NCBI GenBank assembly: GCA_048265185.1
Contig: JBLXBZ010000009.1
Span: 45,619 to 109,618 of the forward strand
Reading direction: 5' to 3'
Source of the DNA: JBLXBZ01 sp048265185
GTDB taxonomy: Bacteria; Pseudomonadota; Alphaproteobacteria; Rhizobiales; Stappiaceae
Length of the DNA stretch: 64,000 bases
Shown in pieces: positions 25,162-34,392 of this stretch (position 1 is the stretch's first letter; each line of letters starts with the position of its first letter). The position numbers and the translations under genes are program-made. The notes under the pieces were generated by a model. The model saw only the letters and a list, made by a program, of their open reading frames with translations. It made no database searches and was not told the DNA's origin.

Positions 25162-26508
25162 CTAGGTGGCGGCCGCGGTTACAGCGGCGACGATATCGTC
25201 TATGACTTTGACCAAAACGTCGTCATTGTCCGCTTCTCCCATGACGCGGATAAGAGGCTCTGTTCCCGACGCCCTGATAACCAAGCGGCCGGAGCCGCTC
25301 AAAATTTCACGTCCCGCCGTAATGGCTTTCTGAACGCTTTCCTGTTCAAGGGGAGCGCCTTTGGAGTAGCGCACGTTTTTGAGAATTTGTGGGACAGGTT
25401 CGAAACGCCAGCACACTTGCGAGACCGGGCGCCCTTGTTTCTTGACGCAAGCCAGCACCTGAAGCGCCGCTACAAGGCCGTCTCCCGTGGTGGTGAAGTC
25501 CGACAATACGATATGGCCGGATTGCTCGCCGCCCACGTTGAAGCCATGCTGGCGCATATGCTCCACAACGTATCGGTCGCCCACCCGGGTGCGCGCGAGG
25601 GTCAGGCCCAGGCTCGTCATATAGCGCTCGAGCCCGAGGTTGGACATGATGGTGGCGACAATGCCGGGCGCCGTCAACCGGTCGTCTTCTTGCCAGGACT
25701 GGGCCACCACCGCCATCAGCTGATCGCCGTCAACCACCGTGCCGGTTTCATCGACGATGATGACCCTGTCGGCGTCGCCGTCAAGCGCGATGCCAATATC
25801 GGCGCGCACTTCATGAACTTTCTGGCGGAGCAATTCCGTGGAGGTCGAGCCGCAATCCTTGTTGATGTTAACCCCGTCAGGGCTGACGCCAATGGAGATG
25901 ACTTCAGCGCCCAGCTCCCAGAGGATTTCCGGCGCGACCTTATAGGCGGCGCCATTGGCGCAATCGACCACAACCCGCAGGCCTTCGAGGTTCATGTCGC
26001 GGGGCATGGTGCGTTTGGCGAATTCGACGTAACGGTCGCGCATTCCGTCTATACGCCGGGCGCGGCCAATATCTTCAGGCGCCGCCAGTTGCGAGGTCAG
26101 ATCCTGCTCCAACAGGCCTTCGATTTGCATCTCTACGTCGTCGGAGAGTTTGAAACCGTCGGGGCCAAAAAATTTGATGCCATTGTCGGGAAAGGCGTTG
26201 TGGGAGGCGGAGATCATCACCCCAATGTCGGCGCGCATGGAGCGCGTCAGCATGGCGACCGCTGGCGTTGGCATGGGGCCGAGAAGGAAAACGTTCATTC
26301 CGACTGAGGTGAAGCCGGCCACCAGCGCGTTCTCCAGCATGTAGCCCGACAAGCGGGTGTCTTTGCCGATCACCACGCGGTGCTTATGCCCTCCTCTGCG
26401 AAAGGCGATTCCCGCGGCCATGCCGACTTTCATCGCGATTTCTGGCGTCATAGGCCAACGGTTTGCTGTTCCGCGAATTCCATCGGTACCGAAATAGCTG
26501 CGTGTCAT
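25162..26508 (-). CDS. glmM: Phosphoglucosamine mutase
   Basis: Converts glucosamine-6-phosphate to glucosamine-1-phosphate for UDP-GlcNAc, peptidoglycan and LPS synthesis. The 448 residues carry the phosphoserine loop SASHN with catalytic S102. The metal-binding loop DGDADR and the sugar/phosphate loops GGEQSGH and RASGTEPLIRVMGE are also present. The N-terminus YFGTDGIRG is diagnostic of GlmM. It is the last gene of the leftward ruvC-to-glmM array and lies 239 bp after ftsH, with a terminator between. Confidence 0.97.
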   Translation of the reverse strand: MTRSYFGTDGIRGTANRWPMTPEIAMKVGMAAGIAFRRGGHKHRVVIGKDTRLSGYMLENALVAGFTSVGMNVFLLGPMPTPAVAMLTRSMRADIGVMISASHNAFPDNGIKFFGPDGFKLSDDVEMQIEGLLEQDLTSQLAAPEDIGRARRIDGMRDRYVEFAKRTMPRDMNLEGLRVVVDCANGAAYKVAPEILWELGAEVISIGVSPDGVNINKDCGSTSTELLRQKVHEVRADIGIALDGDADRVIIVDETGTVVDGDQLMAVVAQSWQEDDRLTAPGIVATIMSNLGLERYMTSLGLTLARTRVGDRYVVEHMRQHGFNVGGEQSGHIVLSDFTTTGDGLVAALQVLACVKKQGRPVSQVCWRFEPVPQILKNVRYSKGAPLEQESVQKAITAGREILSGSGRLVIRASGTEPLIRVMGEADNDDVLVKVIDDIVAAVTAAAT

Positions 26509-26680
26509 CTTGGTTCACATGCCTTTGCGTCTTCTGGAGTCCAATGCGAGTGGACAAACTATGGGCTGCGTTTTGGAGGAATCATGCAGCGTTCAATTGG
26601 TTTGGTGATGCTTTTACAGGCTATGTTCTCAGAAAGGCGTTCAAAAATTATGATCAAATGTAACGAGGGCGTTCAAAACA

Positions 26681-26718
26681 ATGACGCCGCCCCATGTCGC
26701 TTCATGAGGCGGCGTCAT
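26681..26718 (-). terminator. Intrinsic terminator downstream of ftsH
   Basis: Perfect 11-bp stem ATGACGCCGCC (26681-26691) / GGCGGCGTCAT (26708-26718). Reading leftward it is followed by TGTTTTG. It sits 30 bp past the ftsH stop, so glmM probably has its own promoter. Confidence 0.7.
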
Positions 26719-26747
26719 ATGATCGTCTTTGCGCAGATCGCCCTTCG

Positions 26748-28673
26748 TTAAGTTTGGGGCTGCGGCTCCACGCCAGATGGCGCGTCGTCGGGGCCGCTTC
26801 GTTTCGCCCCGGTCTTTGGAATGACGGAGGCGCGGCCCGACGGATTGTCGTCGTCAGTTTCGCGAACGGGAGGTTCCCCGTTCAGCAGTTTTTTGATTTC
26901 ATCGCCGGAAAGCGTCTCATATTCAAGCAAGCCATTGGCGATCGTATGTAACTCATCGGCATGGTCGTGCAGAATGCGGTTCGCGGTTTCATAGCCCATG
27001 TTGACGAAAGACTTGATCTCCGAATCAACAATTTTCTGGGTTTCGTCGGAGACAGTCTGGTTCTTCGCGACAGAATGGCCCAAGAACACTTCTTCCTGAT
27101 TTTCCCCGTAAAGAAGCGGGCCGAGCTTGTCGGACATGCCGAATTGCGTCGCCATGGCCCGCGCTAATCGGGTCGCCATTTGAATGTCGCCGGAAGCCCC
27201 GGAGGTGACTTTTTCATAGCCGAAGATCATTTCTTCGGCGACGCGCCCCCCCATGGCCACGGCCAGATCCGCCTTGCATTTGGCGCGGGTCAGGGAGACC
27301 TGATCTTTCTCCGGCAGGCGCATGACCATGCCAAGAGCCCGCCCGCGGGGAATAATTGTGGCTTTATGAATCGGGTCGGAGGCTGGCATATGCAGCGCGA
27401 CCAGAGCGTGACCAGCTTCATGATAGGCGGTCAGGCGCTTCTCTTCCTCGGTCATGACCAGAGTCCGGCGCTCAGCGCCCATCATCACCTTGTCCTTGGC
27501 GTCTTCGAATTCAGCCATGGTGACGAGACGACGCGATCGCCGCGCAGCCAGAAGAGCGGCCTCATTGACGAGGTTCATCAGATCCGCGCCGGAGAAACCG
27601 GGGGTTCCGCGCGCCAGCGTGCGCACGTCCACGTCAGGCGCCAAAGGCACTTTGCGCATGTGCACCTTGAGAATTTTCTCGCGCCCCGTGATGTCAGGAT
27701 TGGGAACGACGATCTGGCGGTCAAAACGCCCCGGACGCAGCAGCGCTGGATCAAGAACGTCTGGACGGTTTGTGGCCGCGATGATGATCACGCCTTCATT
27801 GGCCTCAAAGCCGTCCATTTCCACGAGCAACTGGTTCAACGTCTGCTCGCGCTCGTCGTTGCCGCCGCCAAGGCCGGCGCCGCGATGACGCCCGACCGCG
27901 TCGATCTCGTCGATGAAAATGATGCAGGGCGAATTTTTCTTGGCTTGCTCGAACATGTCGCGCACGCGGCTTGCGCCCACGCCCACGAACATCTCGACGA
28001 AATCCGACCCAGCGATGGAGAAGAAGGGCACATTGGCCTCTCCCGCCACCGCGCGAGCGGTCAAGGTTTTACCGGTGCCGGGAGGCCCCACCAGCAAAAC
28101 GCCGCGTGGAATGCGGCCCCCGAGACGTTGGAATTTTTGCGGGTCACGCAAGAATTCGACAATTTCCTGCAAGTCTTCCTTGGCTTCGTCAATGCCGGCG
28201 ACGTCCTCAAAGGTGACGCGGCCGTGGGCTTCGGTCAAAAGCTTCGCCTTGGATTTGCCAAAGCCCATGGCTTTGCCGCCGCCGCCTTGCATCTGCCGCA
28301 TGACGAAAATCCAGATCCCCAGAATGATCAGCATCGGGAACCATGAAATCAACGCGCCGACCAAAGAGAAGCTTTCCGAGGGGGGGCGTGCGTTGATCAA
28401 GACGCCTTTGGAGCGCAACAATTCAACATATTGGCCAGCGCTTTCGGGCGCGTATGTCTGGAACGCGCCACCGGTGCCATAGGAGCCGGTGATTTGCTGG
28501 TCTTGAATGGTGACTTCCCGCACGTCCCCGTTTTCCGCCTGATTGAGGAATTGGGAGAAGGGGATTTCATTGCTCGCGGTTTTTTGACCGGGATTTTGAA
28601 ACAATTGAAATAGAGCGATTAAAAGCAGGCCGATAATCACCCAGAGTGCGAAGTTGCGGAAGTTTGCGTTCAT
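26748..28673 (-). CDS. ftsH: ATP-dependent zinc metalloprotease FtsH
   Basis: Membrane-bound AAA+ protease that degrades misassembled membrane proteins and regulators such as RpoH and LpxC. 641 residues: transmembrane segment 1 (about 7-24), periplasmic loop, transmembrane segment 2 (about 103-125), then the AAA domain with Walker A GPPGTGKT (196-203) and IIFIDEIDA. The SRH has ATNRPDVLDPALLRPGRFD, and the M41 zinc site is HEAGH (418-422). I start at ATG 28673 (MNANFRNF), with AAGGG 7 bp upstream; ATG 28679 leaves no ribosome spacing. It follows tilS. RpoH, a known FtsH substrate in E. coli, is also encoded in the window. Confidence 0.97.
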   Translation of the reverse strand: MNANFRNFALWVIIGLLLIALFQLFQNPGQKTASNEIPFSQFLNQAENGDVREVTIQDQQITGSYGTGGAFQTYAPESAGQYVELLRSKGVLINARPPSESFSLVGALISWFPMLIILGIWIFVMRQMQGGGGKAMGFGKSKAKLLTEAHGRVTFEDVAGIDEAKEDLQEIVEFLRDPQKFQRLGGRIPRGVLLVGPPGTGKTLTARAVAGEANVPFFSIAGSDFVEMFVGVGASRVRDMFEQAKKNSPCIIFIDEIDAVGRHRGAGLGGGNDEREQTLNQLLVEMDGFEANEGVIIIAATNRPDVLDPALLRPGRFDRQIVVPNPDITGREKILKVHMRKVPLAPDVDVRTLARGTPGFSGADLMNLVNEAALLAARRSRRLVTMAEFEDAKDKVMMGAERRTLVMTEEEKRLTAYHEAGHALVALHMPASDPIHKATIIPRGRALGMVMRLPEKDQVSLTRAKCKADLAVAMGGRVAEEMIFGYEKVTSGASGDIQMATRLARAMATQFGMSDKLGPLLYGENQEEVFLGHSVAKNQTVSDETQKIVDSEIKSFVNMGYETANRILHDHADELHTIANGLLEYETLSGDEIKKLLNGEPPVRETDDDNPSGRASVIPKTGAKRSGPDDAPSGVEPQPQT

Positions 28674-28862
28674 TTTCATCCCTTCGCCGCTCGCGCGGCG
28701 GTCAGCGTGCCTTCACCGTTCTCGCGGCGGATTATCTGCAAATTTGCAGTGGTAGAAACAAGATAGGTATCTGTGCGCCTTCTGCCAAGATCCAGCAGGA
28801 TTAATCGCATGTCAGCCTCACTATTTTCTTAAATTATCCCACGGGATTTGGCAAAAATCGAT

Positions 28863-30143
28863 TTACTCACTCATGGTCAATTTAGTGGCGCGGGTAACTT
28901 TATACAGATTTGGGTTTTGCGTTTCAGTCTTAGGGGTCAATCCTGAAATGAAGCTTTCTTCGGATTGTAAAATCAACATCGGCGCCCCTATGAAGGCCTC
29001 GCGGGGCCAGGAATTGAATTGCAAATTTTCGATCTCAGGCAAATCAGTCTTCTGCGCGCCCTGGATTTCAATTGTATCTTCGCTTTTGTTTTCAATGTAA
29101 TAACGGTTGTCCCATAGAGCGGTTCCCTTTGGTCTTAAGGATATTTTTTCAAGCCCGGCGCGGCCCGTCTCACGCCAGCAAAAAAGACGCTCTCCTCGCA
29201 GCGCGAAAATGCAGCCGTTCAAAGTGTGCTTGGCAAAGGCGCGCGCGCAAAGAAGGGACACGAAACGTTCCAAGGATTGAAGTCTTGGCGTATACGCGGT
29301 TCCAGAAATAAAGCATGATATACGCGCAATAAGGCGAAACTTTATCTCATCCGGCAAAGAATTCATATGGGCGACATCAAGCCGCAGGGGGCCCGCCGGA
29401 TGAACTTGCGCATCGCATCGTAAAATTGTGTCGACCCAAAGGTCCAGCGCCGCCGCCGCTCGCTGCATTTGCCGCGCCGTTTGCGATAATCTTTGCGCAT
29501 CCATGCCCTCGCGCGCGAGATGCGGCAAGAGCTTGCGAAGACGCACGCGGCTGAATTTGTCATTTTCGTTTGAAGGGTCGTTGATCCATGGAATTCGGCG
29601 CTGAGAGAGCGTCGCCGCTAGGCGGGCTTTGGGGATATCGAGAAGCGGCCTGGCGAGGGGGAGATTCTCCCAGACGTCGAACGCGCGCATGGCCCCCAAA
29701 CCGTAAACGCCGCTGCCGCGCGCCAGACGCCCTAGGAAGGTTTCGGCTTGATCTTCCATATGGTGCGCAAGAGCGATGGCGTCGGCGCCGCTTCGGCGCG
29801 CTTCGGCGCAAAGAAGAGAACGGCGAATATTGCGCGCGCTGTTTTGAATGTTGCGCACGGGAGCCGCGCCGCGCCAGCGCAAGATGGCGTGAGGAATTGC
29901 GCGGTCCGCGCAAAACGCCCCGACGGCGCGCGCTTCATCTAAGGACTCTTTACGCAGACCATGGTCGACGGTGGCGGCGACGACCTGCGTCGCTTGAGGG
30001 CCAAGGTTGGCCGCCCAGTCTTGCAAGAGAATGAGTAAAGCTAGTGAATCCGGGCCACCGGAGACGCCGACAAGAATTTTTTTAAAAGATTTGAGACGCG
30101 AGAAACAGGCTTCGGATTCTTCATGCGTCAACGCCTCGATCAT
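28863..30143 (-). CDS. tilS: tRNA(Ile)-lysidine synthetase TilS
   Basis: Modifies C34 of the CAU anticodon tRNA-Ile to lysidine, changing its identity to isoleucine. The 426-residue protein has the PP-loop ATP pyrophosphatase motif SGGPDS (28-33) near the N-terminus. The family motif AHHMEDQAETFLGRLARGSG follows around residue 125. The C-terminal part is divergent, as usual for the family. It lies 19 bp downstream of cpoB and upstream of ftsH, the common tilS-ftsH pairing. Confidence 0.93.
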   Translation of the reverse strand: MIEALTHEESEACFSRLKSFKKILVGVSGGPDSLALLILLQDWAANLGPQATQVVAATVDHGLRKESLDEARAVGAFCADRAIPHAILRWRGAAPVRNIQNSARNIRRSLLCAEARRSGADAIALAHHMEDQAETFLGRLARGSGVYGLGAMRAFDVWENLPLARPLLDIPKARLAATLSQRRIPWINDPSNENDKFSRVRLRKLLPHLAREGMDAQRLSQTARQMQRAAAALDLWVDTILRCDAQVHPAGPLRLDVAHMNSLPDEIKFRLIARISCFISGTAYTPRLQSLERFVSLLCARAFAKHTLNGCIFALRGERLFCWRETGRAGLEKISLRPKGTALWDNRYYIENKSEDTIEIQGAQKTDLPEIENLQFNSWPREAFIGAPMLILQSEESFISGLTPKTETQNPNLYKVTRATKLTMSE

Positions 30144-30162
30144 GGGGGCACGCTTTTATGAT

Positions 30163-31128
30163 TCAAGAACAATAGGTTTGTTGCTCGGATTGAGCTTGCG
30201 CCCGCACCGCGGAAGGGGCGGCGGGATATTTTGTCAGCAGTTCTGAAAATGTCGCGCAGGCGGCGTCGCGTTCTCCCAGCCCTTTAAGAGAAAGGCCAAG
30301 TTTGAACAGGCTGTCGCTGACTTTGGAGCCTTGGGGATATTGTGTATAGGTTTTCAAGAATGTATCGGCGGATTCACGAAATTGGCCGCGGGCGTATTGG
30401 CTTTCTCCAAGCCAATATTGGGCGCTGGGGGCAAGTTCATGATTGGGGTAATTTTTCAGGAACAATTTAAATGCTTGCTCGGCGGAGGAATAGTCGCCGT
30501 TGAGTACGGAGGAATAGGCTTGGTTATAATCTGAGCGTGGATCCGCTCCCCGCGCTAGGGAGGCCGTTTGCCCGTCAGGGAGAGCGTTGGACAATTCGTT
30601 TGAGACGCCCGGAAGGGCCGTAGGGGGAGGAGGCGCGGCGTTCGTGGCTCCGGTAGAAGCCCCGCCACGAGCCAGAGCGGACAGGTCAATTGGCCCTGAT
30701 CCAGCGAGAGGCGCTTCAAAATCCGCGTCGCCTGAGCCTTGCGGTTCAACGGTTCCGGCGGCGGGTCCAAACCCGCCGCCATTTGTTTGTCCGGCCAAAG
30801 CGCCATATTGAGCGCTTTGCGTCGGCGATGCGCCGTTGGGGGTCGCGTCGGAGCGTTTGCGCCCGCCTTGACCTTCCAATTGCTGCAAACGATACTCATT
30901 ATCTTCCTGCATTCGCCGAATTTGATCCTCCAGCGTCCGCATTTGATAATTCAGGTTCTCGATTTGGCCTGTGAGCGAACGTAGCCGCTCTTCAAGGTCG
31001 TTCAGCCGCACGTTTGTGGCGGCGTCATCATCACTTGAGCCGAACAGTTGCGCCTGTGAGGGCGTAGATAGTCCGGCAAAGGAAATGATGACGGCCGCCA
31101 CCAATGCGAAAATTCGAAGAAATGCCAT
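30163..31128 (-). CDS. cpoB: Tol-Pal system protein CpoB (YbgF)
   Basis: Periplasmic protein that coordinates peptidoglycan synthesis with outer-membrane constriction through the Tol complex. The 321 residues comprise a signal peptide (about 1-26, ending SQA), a trimerising coiled coil (about 38-90) and a G/P/A-rich linker. C-terminal TPR repeats follow (about 195-320, with YNQAYSSVLNGDYSSAEQAFKLFL and YWLGESQYARGQFRESADTFL). ATG 31128 is preceded by GGAGGAG at ideal spacing; in-frame sequence up to 31305 is not signal-like. A terminator after pal (31248-31270) separates it from the tol genes. Confidence 0.92.
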   Translation of the reverse strand: MAFLRIFALVAAVIISFAGLSTPSQAQLFGSSDDDAATNVRLNDLEERLRSLTGQIENLNYQMRTLEDQIRRMQEDNEYRLQQLEGQGGRKRSDATPNGASPTQSAQYGALAGQTNGGGFGPAAGTVEPQGSGDADFEAPLAGSGPIDLSALARGGASTGATNAAPPPPTALPGVSNELSNALPDGQTASLARGADPRSDYNQAYSSVLNGDYSSAEQAFKLFLKNYPNHELAPSAQYWLGESQYARGQFRESADTFLKTYTQYPQGSKVSDSLFKLGLSLKGLGERDAACATFSELLTKYPAAPSAVRAQAQSEQQTYCS

Positions 31129-31247
31129 GTACTCCTCCGGGTTCAGCCATCGTAATGGTTCTTCTTGGATAGCACAGGGCATGCATAGTTCGGCCAAATT
31201 TTGACGAAAAGCACTTATTTTCTGTGGTCCTGACGTCAAGATGAGAA

Positions 31248-31270
31248 AAAGCCGGCTTTTCACCGGCTTT
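31248..31270 (-). terminator. Intrinsic terminator between pal and cpoB
   Basis: AAAGCCGG (31248-31255) pairs with CCGGCTTT (31263-31270). Reading leftward, TTCTC follows the stem. It lies 55 bp past the pal stop and 120 bp before the cpoB start, so cpoB may be partly uncoupled from tolQRAB-pal. Confidence 0.65.
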
Positions 31271-31324
31271 CTTGATCTGGAAAGATCTGCACGAGACCTT
31301 TGCATTCAACTAACGCTTAGGGCG

Positions 31325-31816
31325 TCAGCTGCCTGCGTTGTTCAACACGGTGACGGCGCGCCGATTCTGGGTCCAGCAGGAATCATCATTACAGACGGCG
31401 ACAGGGCGCTCTTTTCCGTAAGAAATGGTTCTCACCCGATCTTTGGCGACGCCTTTGGCCAATAGATAGTCGCGTGCGGAGTTCGCTCGGCGCGCGCCGA
31501 GCGCAAGGTTGTATTGGCGTGTGCCGCGCTCATCCGCATGGCCTTCAACAGTAACTTTATACTGAGAATAAAGATTCAGCCATTGCGCTTGTTTGTCGAG
31601 CGTCGCGCGGGCGACGGGCGTCAAGGTGGACTGGTCTTCCAGAAAGAAAACGCGGTCGCCAACGTTGACGACGAAGTCCTGTCCTGTTCCAGCCTCTACG
31701 CCGTTGGTCAGTCCGTCGGTTTTCGTTTGCGAACAGGCGGCCAGCGCCAGGCCCGTCGCAATCACAGCGGCGAAACGAAATCCCCGCGCCGCCATCCCGG
31801 TATTCATCATGATCAT
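31325..31816 (-). CDS. pal: Peptidoglycan-associated lipoprotein Pal
   Basis: Outer-membrane lipoprotein that ties the outer membrane to peptidoglycan and to TolB. The 163-residue precursor has a lipobox LAAC near residue 28, followed by an OmpA-like peptidoglycan-binding domain. That domain includes GHADERGTRQYNLALGARRANSARDYL split across the usual binding loop. The ATG could be 31816, 31810 or 31807; GGAGAG spacing slightly favours 31810. The 144-bp upstream gap holds two TTAACC repeats. Confidence 0.95.
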   Translation of the reverse strand: MIMMNTGMAARGFRFAAVIATGLALAACSQTKTDGLTNGVEAGTGQDFVVNVGDRVFFLEDQSTLTPVARATLDKQAQWLNLYSQYKVTVEGHADERGTRQYNLALGARRANSARDYLLAKGVAKDRVRTISYGKERPVAVCNDDSCWTQNRRAVTVLNNAGS

Positions 31817-31865
31817 TACTCTCCAGATCCCCAGCGCATCCCAATAGGGTAAACGCTTTATAGGT

Positions 31866-31901
31866 GAAATTGGTTAAACGTCGGTTGGCGAAACTGGTTA
31901 A
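31866..31901 (-). promoter_or_regulatory. Two TTAACC-type direct repeats upstream of pal
   Basis: On the minus strand the 12-mer TTAACCARTTTC occurs twice (31890-31901 and 31866-31877), in the same orientation and 24 bp apart, 50-85 bp before the pal start. TTAACC resembles the CtrA half-site; binding is inferred, not shown. Confidence 0.4.
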
Positions 31902-31960
31902 CAGAAAATGAACGTAACATTTTTTATAACACGTTTCGCTGATTTCTCATAGTTTTGAAC

Positions 31961-33388
31961 CTAGTCAAGCAGCGGCGACCAGGCGGGGTCGGAAGCGAAA
32001 GACGGGGTTTTCACCTGCATTTCATTATAGCCCGTGAGATCTACGGTCCACAGGTGGGAGCCGCCGTTCGCTCCTGGGCTCTCTCGGAAGAACACCAGAA
32101 CGCGCCCGTTCGGAGCCCATGCCGGGCCTTCATTGTGATAGCCTTCGGTCAAGATACGCTCTCCTGAGCCGTCCGGTTTCATCACGCCGATCATGAACCT
32201 TCCTTGATGTTGCTTGGTGAAGGCGATCAAGTCACCGCGCGGCGACCAGACGGGGGTTGAGTACCGCCCCGGACCAAAGCTGATTCTCTGCGGGTTGGAG
32301 CCGTCGGCATTGATGACGTAAAGCTGCTGGGCGCCGCCTCTGTCGGATTCGAATACGATTTGAGACCCGTCAGGCGCATAGGAGGGGCTGGTGTCGATCG
32401 CCGCCGTATTGGTCAGTCGAGTAGTTTTTCGCGATCTTAAGTCCATGACGAAAATATTAGCGTTTCCGCCTTGTTGCAGGCTCATGATCACGCGTTGTCC
32501 GTCCGGTGAAAAACGCGGCGCGAAAGTCATGCCGGGAAAGTTGCCAACTACTTCGCGTTGCCCGGTTTCAATATTCAGAAGGAACACCTTCGGGTCGGTG
32601 TCCGTATAGGCCATGTAGGTGATTTCTTGACGCGACGGCGAGAACCGGGGGGTGAGCACAAGATCGCGGCCATCAGTCAGATAGCGTACATTGGCGCCGT
32701 CCTGATCCATAATCGCCAGCCGTTTCACTCGTTTGTCTTTGGGGCCGCTTTCGTCGACATATACCAGCCGCGTGTCGAAGTAGCCCTTTTCTCCGGTCAA
32801 ACGTTCATATATGGCGTCGGCGATAATGTGGGAGAGACGTCGCCAGTTCTCCGGTTGGGTGAAGAATTGTTGACCCATCATTTGTTCGCCGCTAATCACG
32901 TCCCATAGACGAAATTCGGCTTTCAGCCGACCGTCAGGCTCGCGGGTGACGGCGCCAACCACGAGAGCTTGCGCGCCAAGGGGGCGCCAAGAGGCGAATT
33001 GCGGCGGTGCGCCGACGCTTGGATTCTTCTCGATGAAACCGGCGGGATCAAGCGGAAGAAACAGCCCGGAGCGTTTCAAATCAGCGGAGATGACGCTGGT
33101 TACATTGGCGCCGAGATCTCCATCGCCTGAGAAATCGGGAAGCGCGATGGGCAGTGGCTCAATGGCGCCCTGCGTGATGTCCAGCTCGATCAGGGCGTTG
33201 GCGGGCTGGCGCGCGTCCAGAGTTAAAATCGCTAGAAGAATGAACGCAAAAGCGCTTAAGCGGCGAAAAGCCGCGAAAAAATGAAGATCTTCAGATATCG
33301 CGTTGCGCGGGACGCTTGATTTTCGACTGAAAACGACGCGCGAATGTTTCAGGCGAGCTTCCGGGCCGGACAAAGTCATGACAGACAT
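31961..33388 (-). CDS. tolB: Tol-Pal system beta-propeller protein TolB
   Basis: Periplasmic protein that shuttles between Pal and TolA during outer-membrane constriction. 475 residues: a long n-region (about 1-45) then a hydrophobic signal core ending near ANA. A TolB N-terminal alpha/beta domain is followed by a C-terminal six-bladed beta-propeller with repeated SPDG/APDGSQIVFESDRGG motifs. I start at ATG 33388, which has AAGGAA about 10 bp upstream; ATG 33379 is the alternative. The roughly 50 residues before the hydrophobic core are unusual for a Sec signal and could mean that initiation is downstream at a non-ATG codon. 28 bp separate it from tolA. Confidence 0.95.
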   Translation of the reverse strand: MSVMTLSGPEARLKHSRVVFSRKSSVPRNAISEDLHFFAAFRRLSAFAFILLAILTLDARQPANALIELDITQGAIEPLPIALPDFSGDGDLGANVTSVISADLKRSGLFLPLDPAGFIEKNPSVGAPPQFASWRPLGAQALVVGAVTREPDGRLKAEFRLWDVISGEQMMGQQFFTQPENWRRLSHIIADAIYERLTGEKGYFDTRLVYVDESGPKDKRVKRLAIMDQDGANVRYLTDGRDLVLTPRFSPSRQEITYMAYTDTDPKVFLLNIETGQREVVGNFPGMTFAPRFSPDGQRVIMSLQQGGNANIFVMDLRSRKTTRLTNTAAIDTSPSYAPDGSQIVFESDRGGAQQLYVINADGSNPQRISFGPGRYSTPVWSPRGDLIAFTKQHQGRFMIGVMKPDGSGERILTEGYHNEGPAWAPNGRVLVFFRESPGANGGSHLWTVDLTGYNEMQVKTPSFASDPAWSPLLD

Positions 33389-33416
33389 GGATCGCAATTC
33401 CTTTTCATTCTCGAAT

Positions 33417-34388
33417 TCAACCACCGAGCAATTCCCTTGGGTCAAAATTCACAATGACTTCTTTCCAGGCCCCATATTTCGAGGCAGGAAGATTATAGGG
33501 CGCGCAGCGTAAAACGGCGCGTTTGGCGCTATCCGCCGCCGCGCGGAAAGACGGGTTCGAGCTGGAGTTTAATACTTCCGGCGCAGTGTCCACATCGCCT
33601 GACTGGGTGAGATGGATCTTGACTCTAACAGTTAGATCGCTCGCGCCCGCCGCGCCGATTGGCGGGTTCCAGCATTTAGAAATCTGTCCACGCAGGGCGT
33701 CCAGCTCCGACTGGGACATTTTAACGTTGGATTGCCCTTTTCGGCTGCCCAGAGACGCAGGCTGATTTGAGTTTGCGCCGCCGCCAGAGGGCTCGATCTT
33801 ATTCAGCAAAGCGGCCATTTGCGTTGGATCGAATTCTTTTTTCGGCGCGTCTTTGGACGGCGGCGTTGGTTTTGGCGGCGTCGGCTTGGACCTTGGCTTA
33901 ACGTTCACCGGCTTGGCCTGCGCCACTTTCGCGGGAGACGGCTCTTGCGCGGGGGTGGGCTTTTCAGGCTCTTTCGGCGCGGGCTCCGCCGCTGGTTTGG
34001 CCTCGGCCTTGGCGACGTCCTCGACCTTGCGCACGGGAGTTTCCGCGGCTGGCTTTTGCGGCGCCGGGGGGGCGGGTTTTGGCGGTTCGGGGGCAGGCGG
34101 CGGCGCCGCGGGCGTCGCCGATTGGTCCGGCTTGGCTTCTCCGGGCTTCTTTGCCTCCGGCTCAGGTTTTTCCGTAGGTTTTTCGGCGGGCTTTAGAGCC
34201 TCTTCCTCGCGAAGCTCAGCGGTTTTCTCGCCAAGGCGAAGCTTGGTGACTTCAGATAAAGGCACAAGCTCCACCGGGAGCGTGTCCACAGGCGCCGCGT
34301 CAAATGGTTTCGTGCTCGGCAGGGCGACGAGCCCCCAGAGTATAACACCAATATGACCGGCGGTGGATGCGATCAGGCCGACGCGCAT
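33417..34388 (-). CDS. tolA: Tol-Pal system protein TolA
   Basis: Inner-membrane protein spanning the periplasm and linking TolQR to TolB/Pal. 323 residues: N-terminal membrane anchor (about 7-27), then a long low-complexity domain rich in proline, lysine, glutamate and alanine (about 55-200). A C-terminal TolA/TonB-like domain (about 225-320) has cysteines in ISKCWNPP and LRCAPYNLP that probably form a disulfide. E. coli TolA domain II is alanine-rich helix; here proline richness suggests an extended chain. It lies between tolR and tolB. Confidence 0.92.
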   Translation of the reverse strand: MRVGLIASTAGHIGVILWGLVALPSTKPFDAAPVDTLPVELVPLSEVTKLRLGEKTAELREEEALKPAEKPTEKPEPEAKKPGEAKPDQSATPAAPPPAPEPPKPAPPAPQKPAAETPVRKVEDVAKAEAKPAAEPAPKEPEKPTPAQEPSPAKVAQAKPVNVKPRSKPTPPKPTPPSKDAPKKEFDPTQMAALLNKIEPSGGGANSNQPASLGSRKGQSNVKMSQSELDALRGQISKCWNPPIGAAGASDLTVRVKIHLTQSGDVDTAPEVLNSSSNPSFRAAADSAKRAVLRCAPYNLPASKYGAWKEVIVNFDPRELLGG

Positions 34389-34392
34389 GGGA

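Noticed and set aside
25156..26307. 383-codon plus-strand frame over glmM
   Set aside because: Antisense shadow of glmM; no recognisable domain.
27180..28346. 388-codon plus-strand frame over ftsH
   Set aside because: Antisense shadow of ftsH; composition unlike a protein and no start signals.
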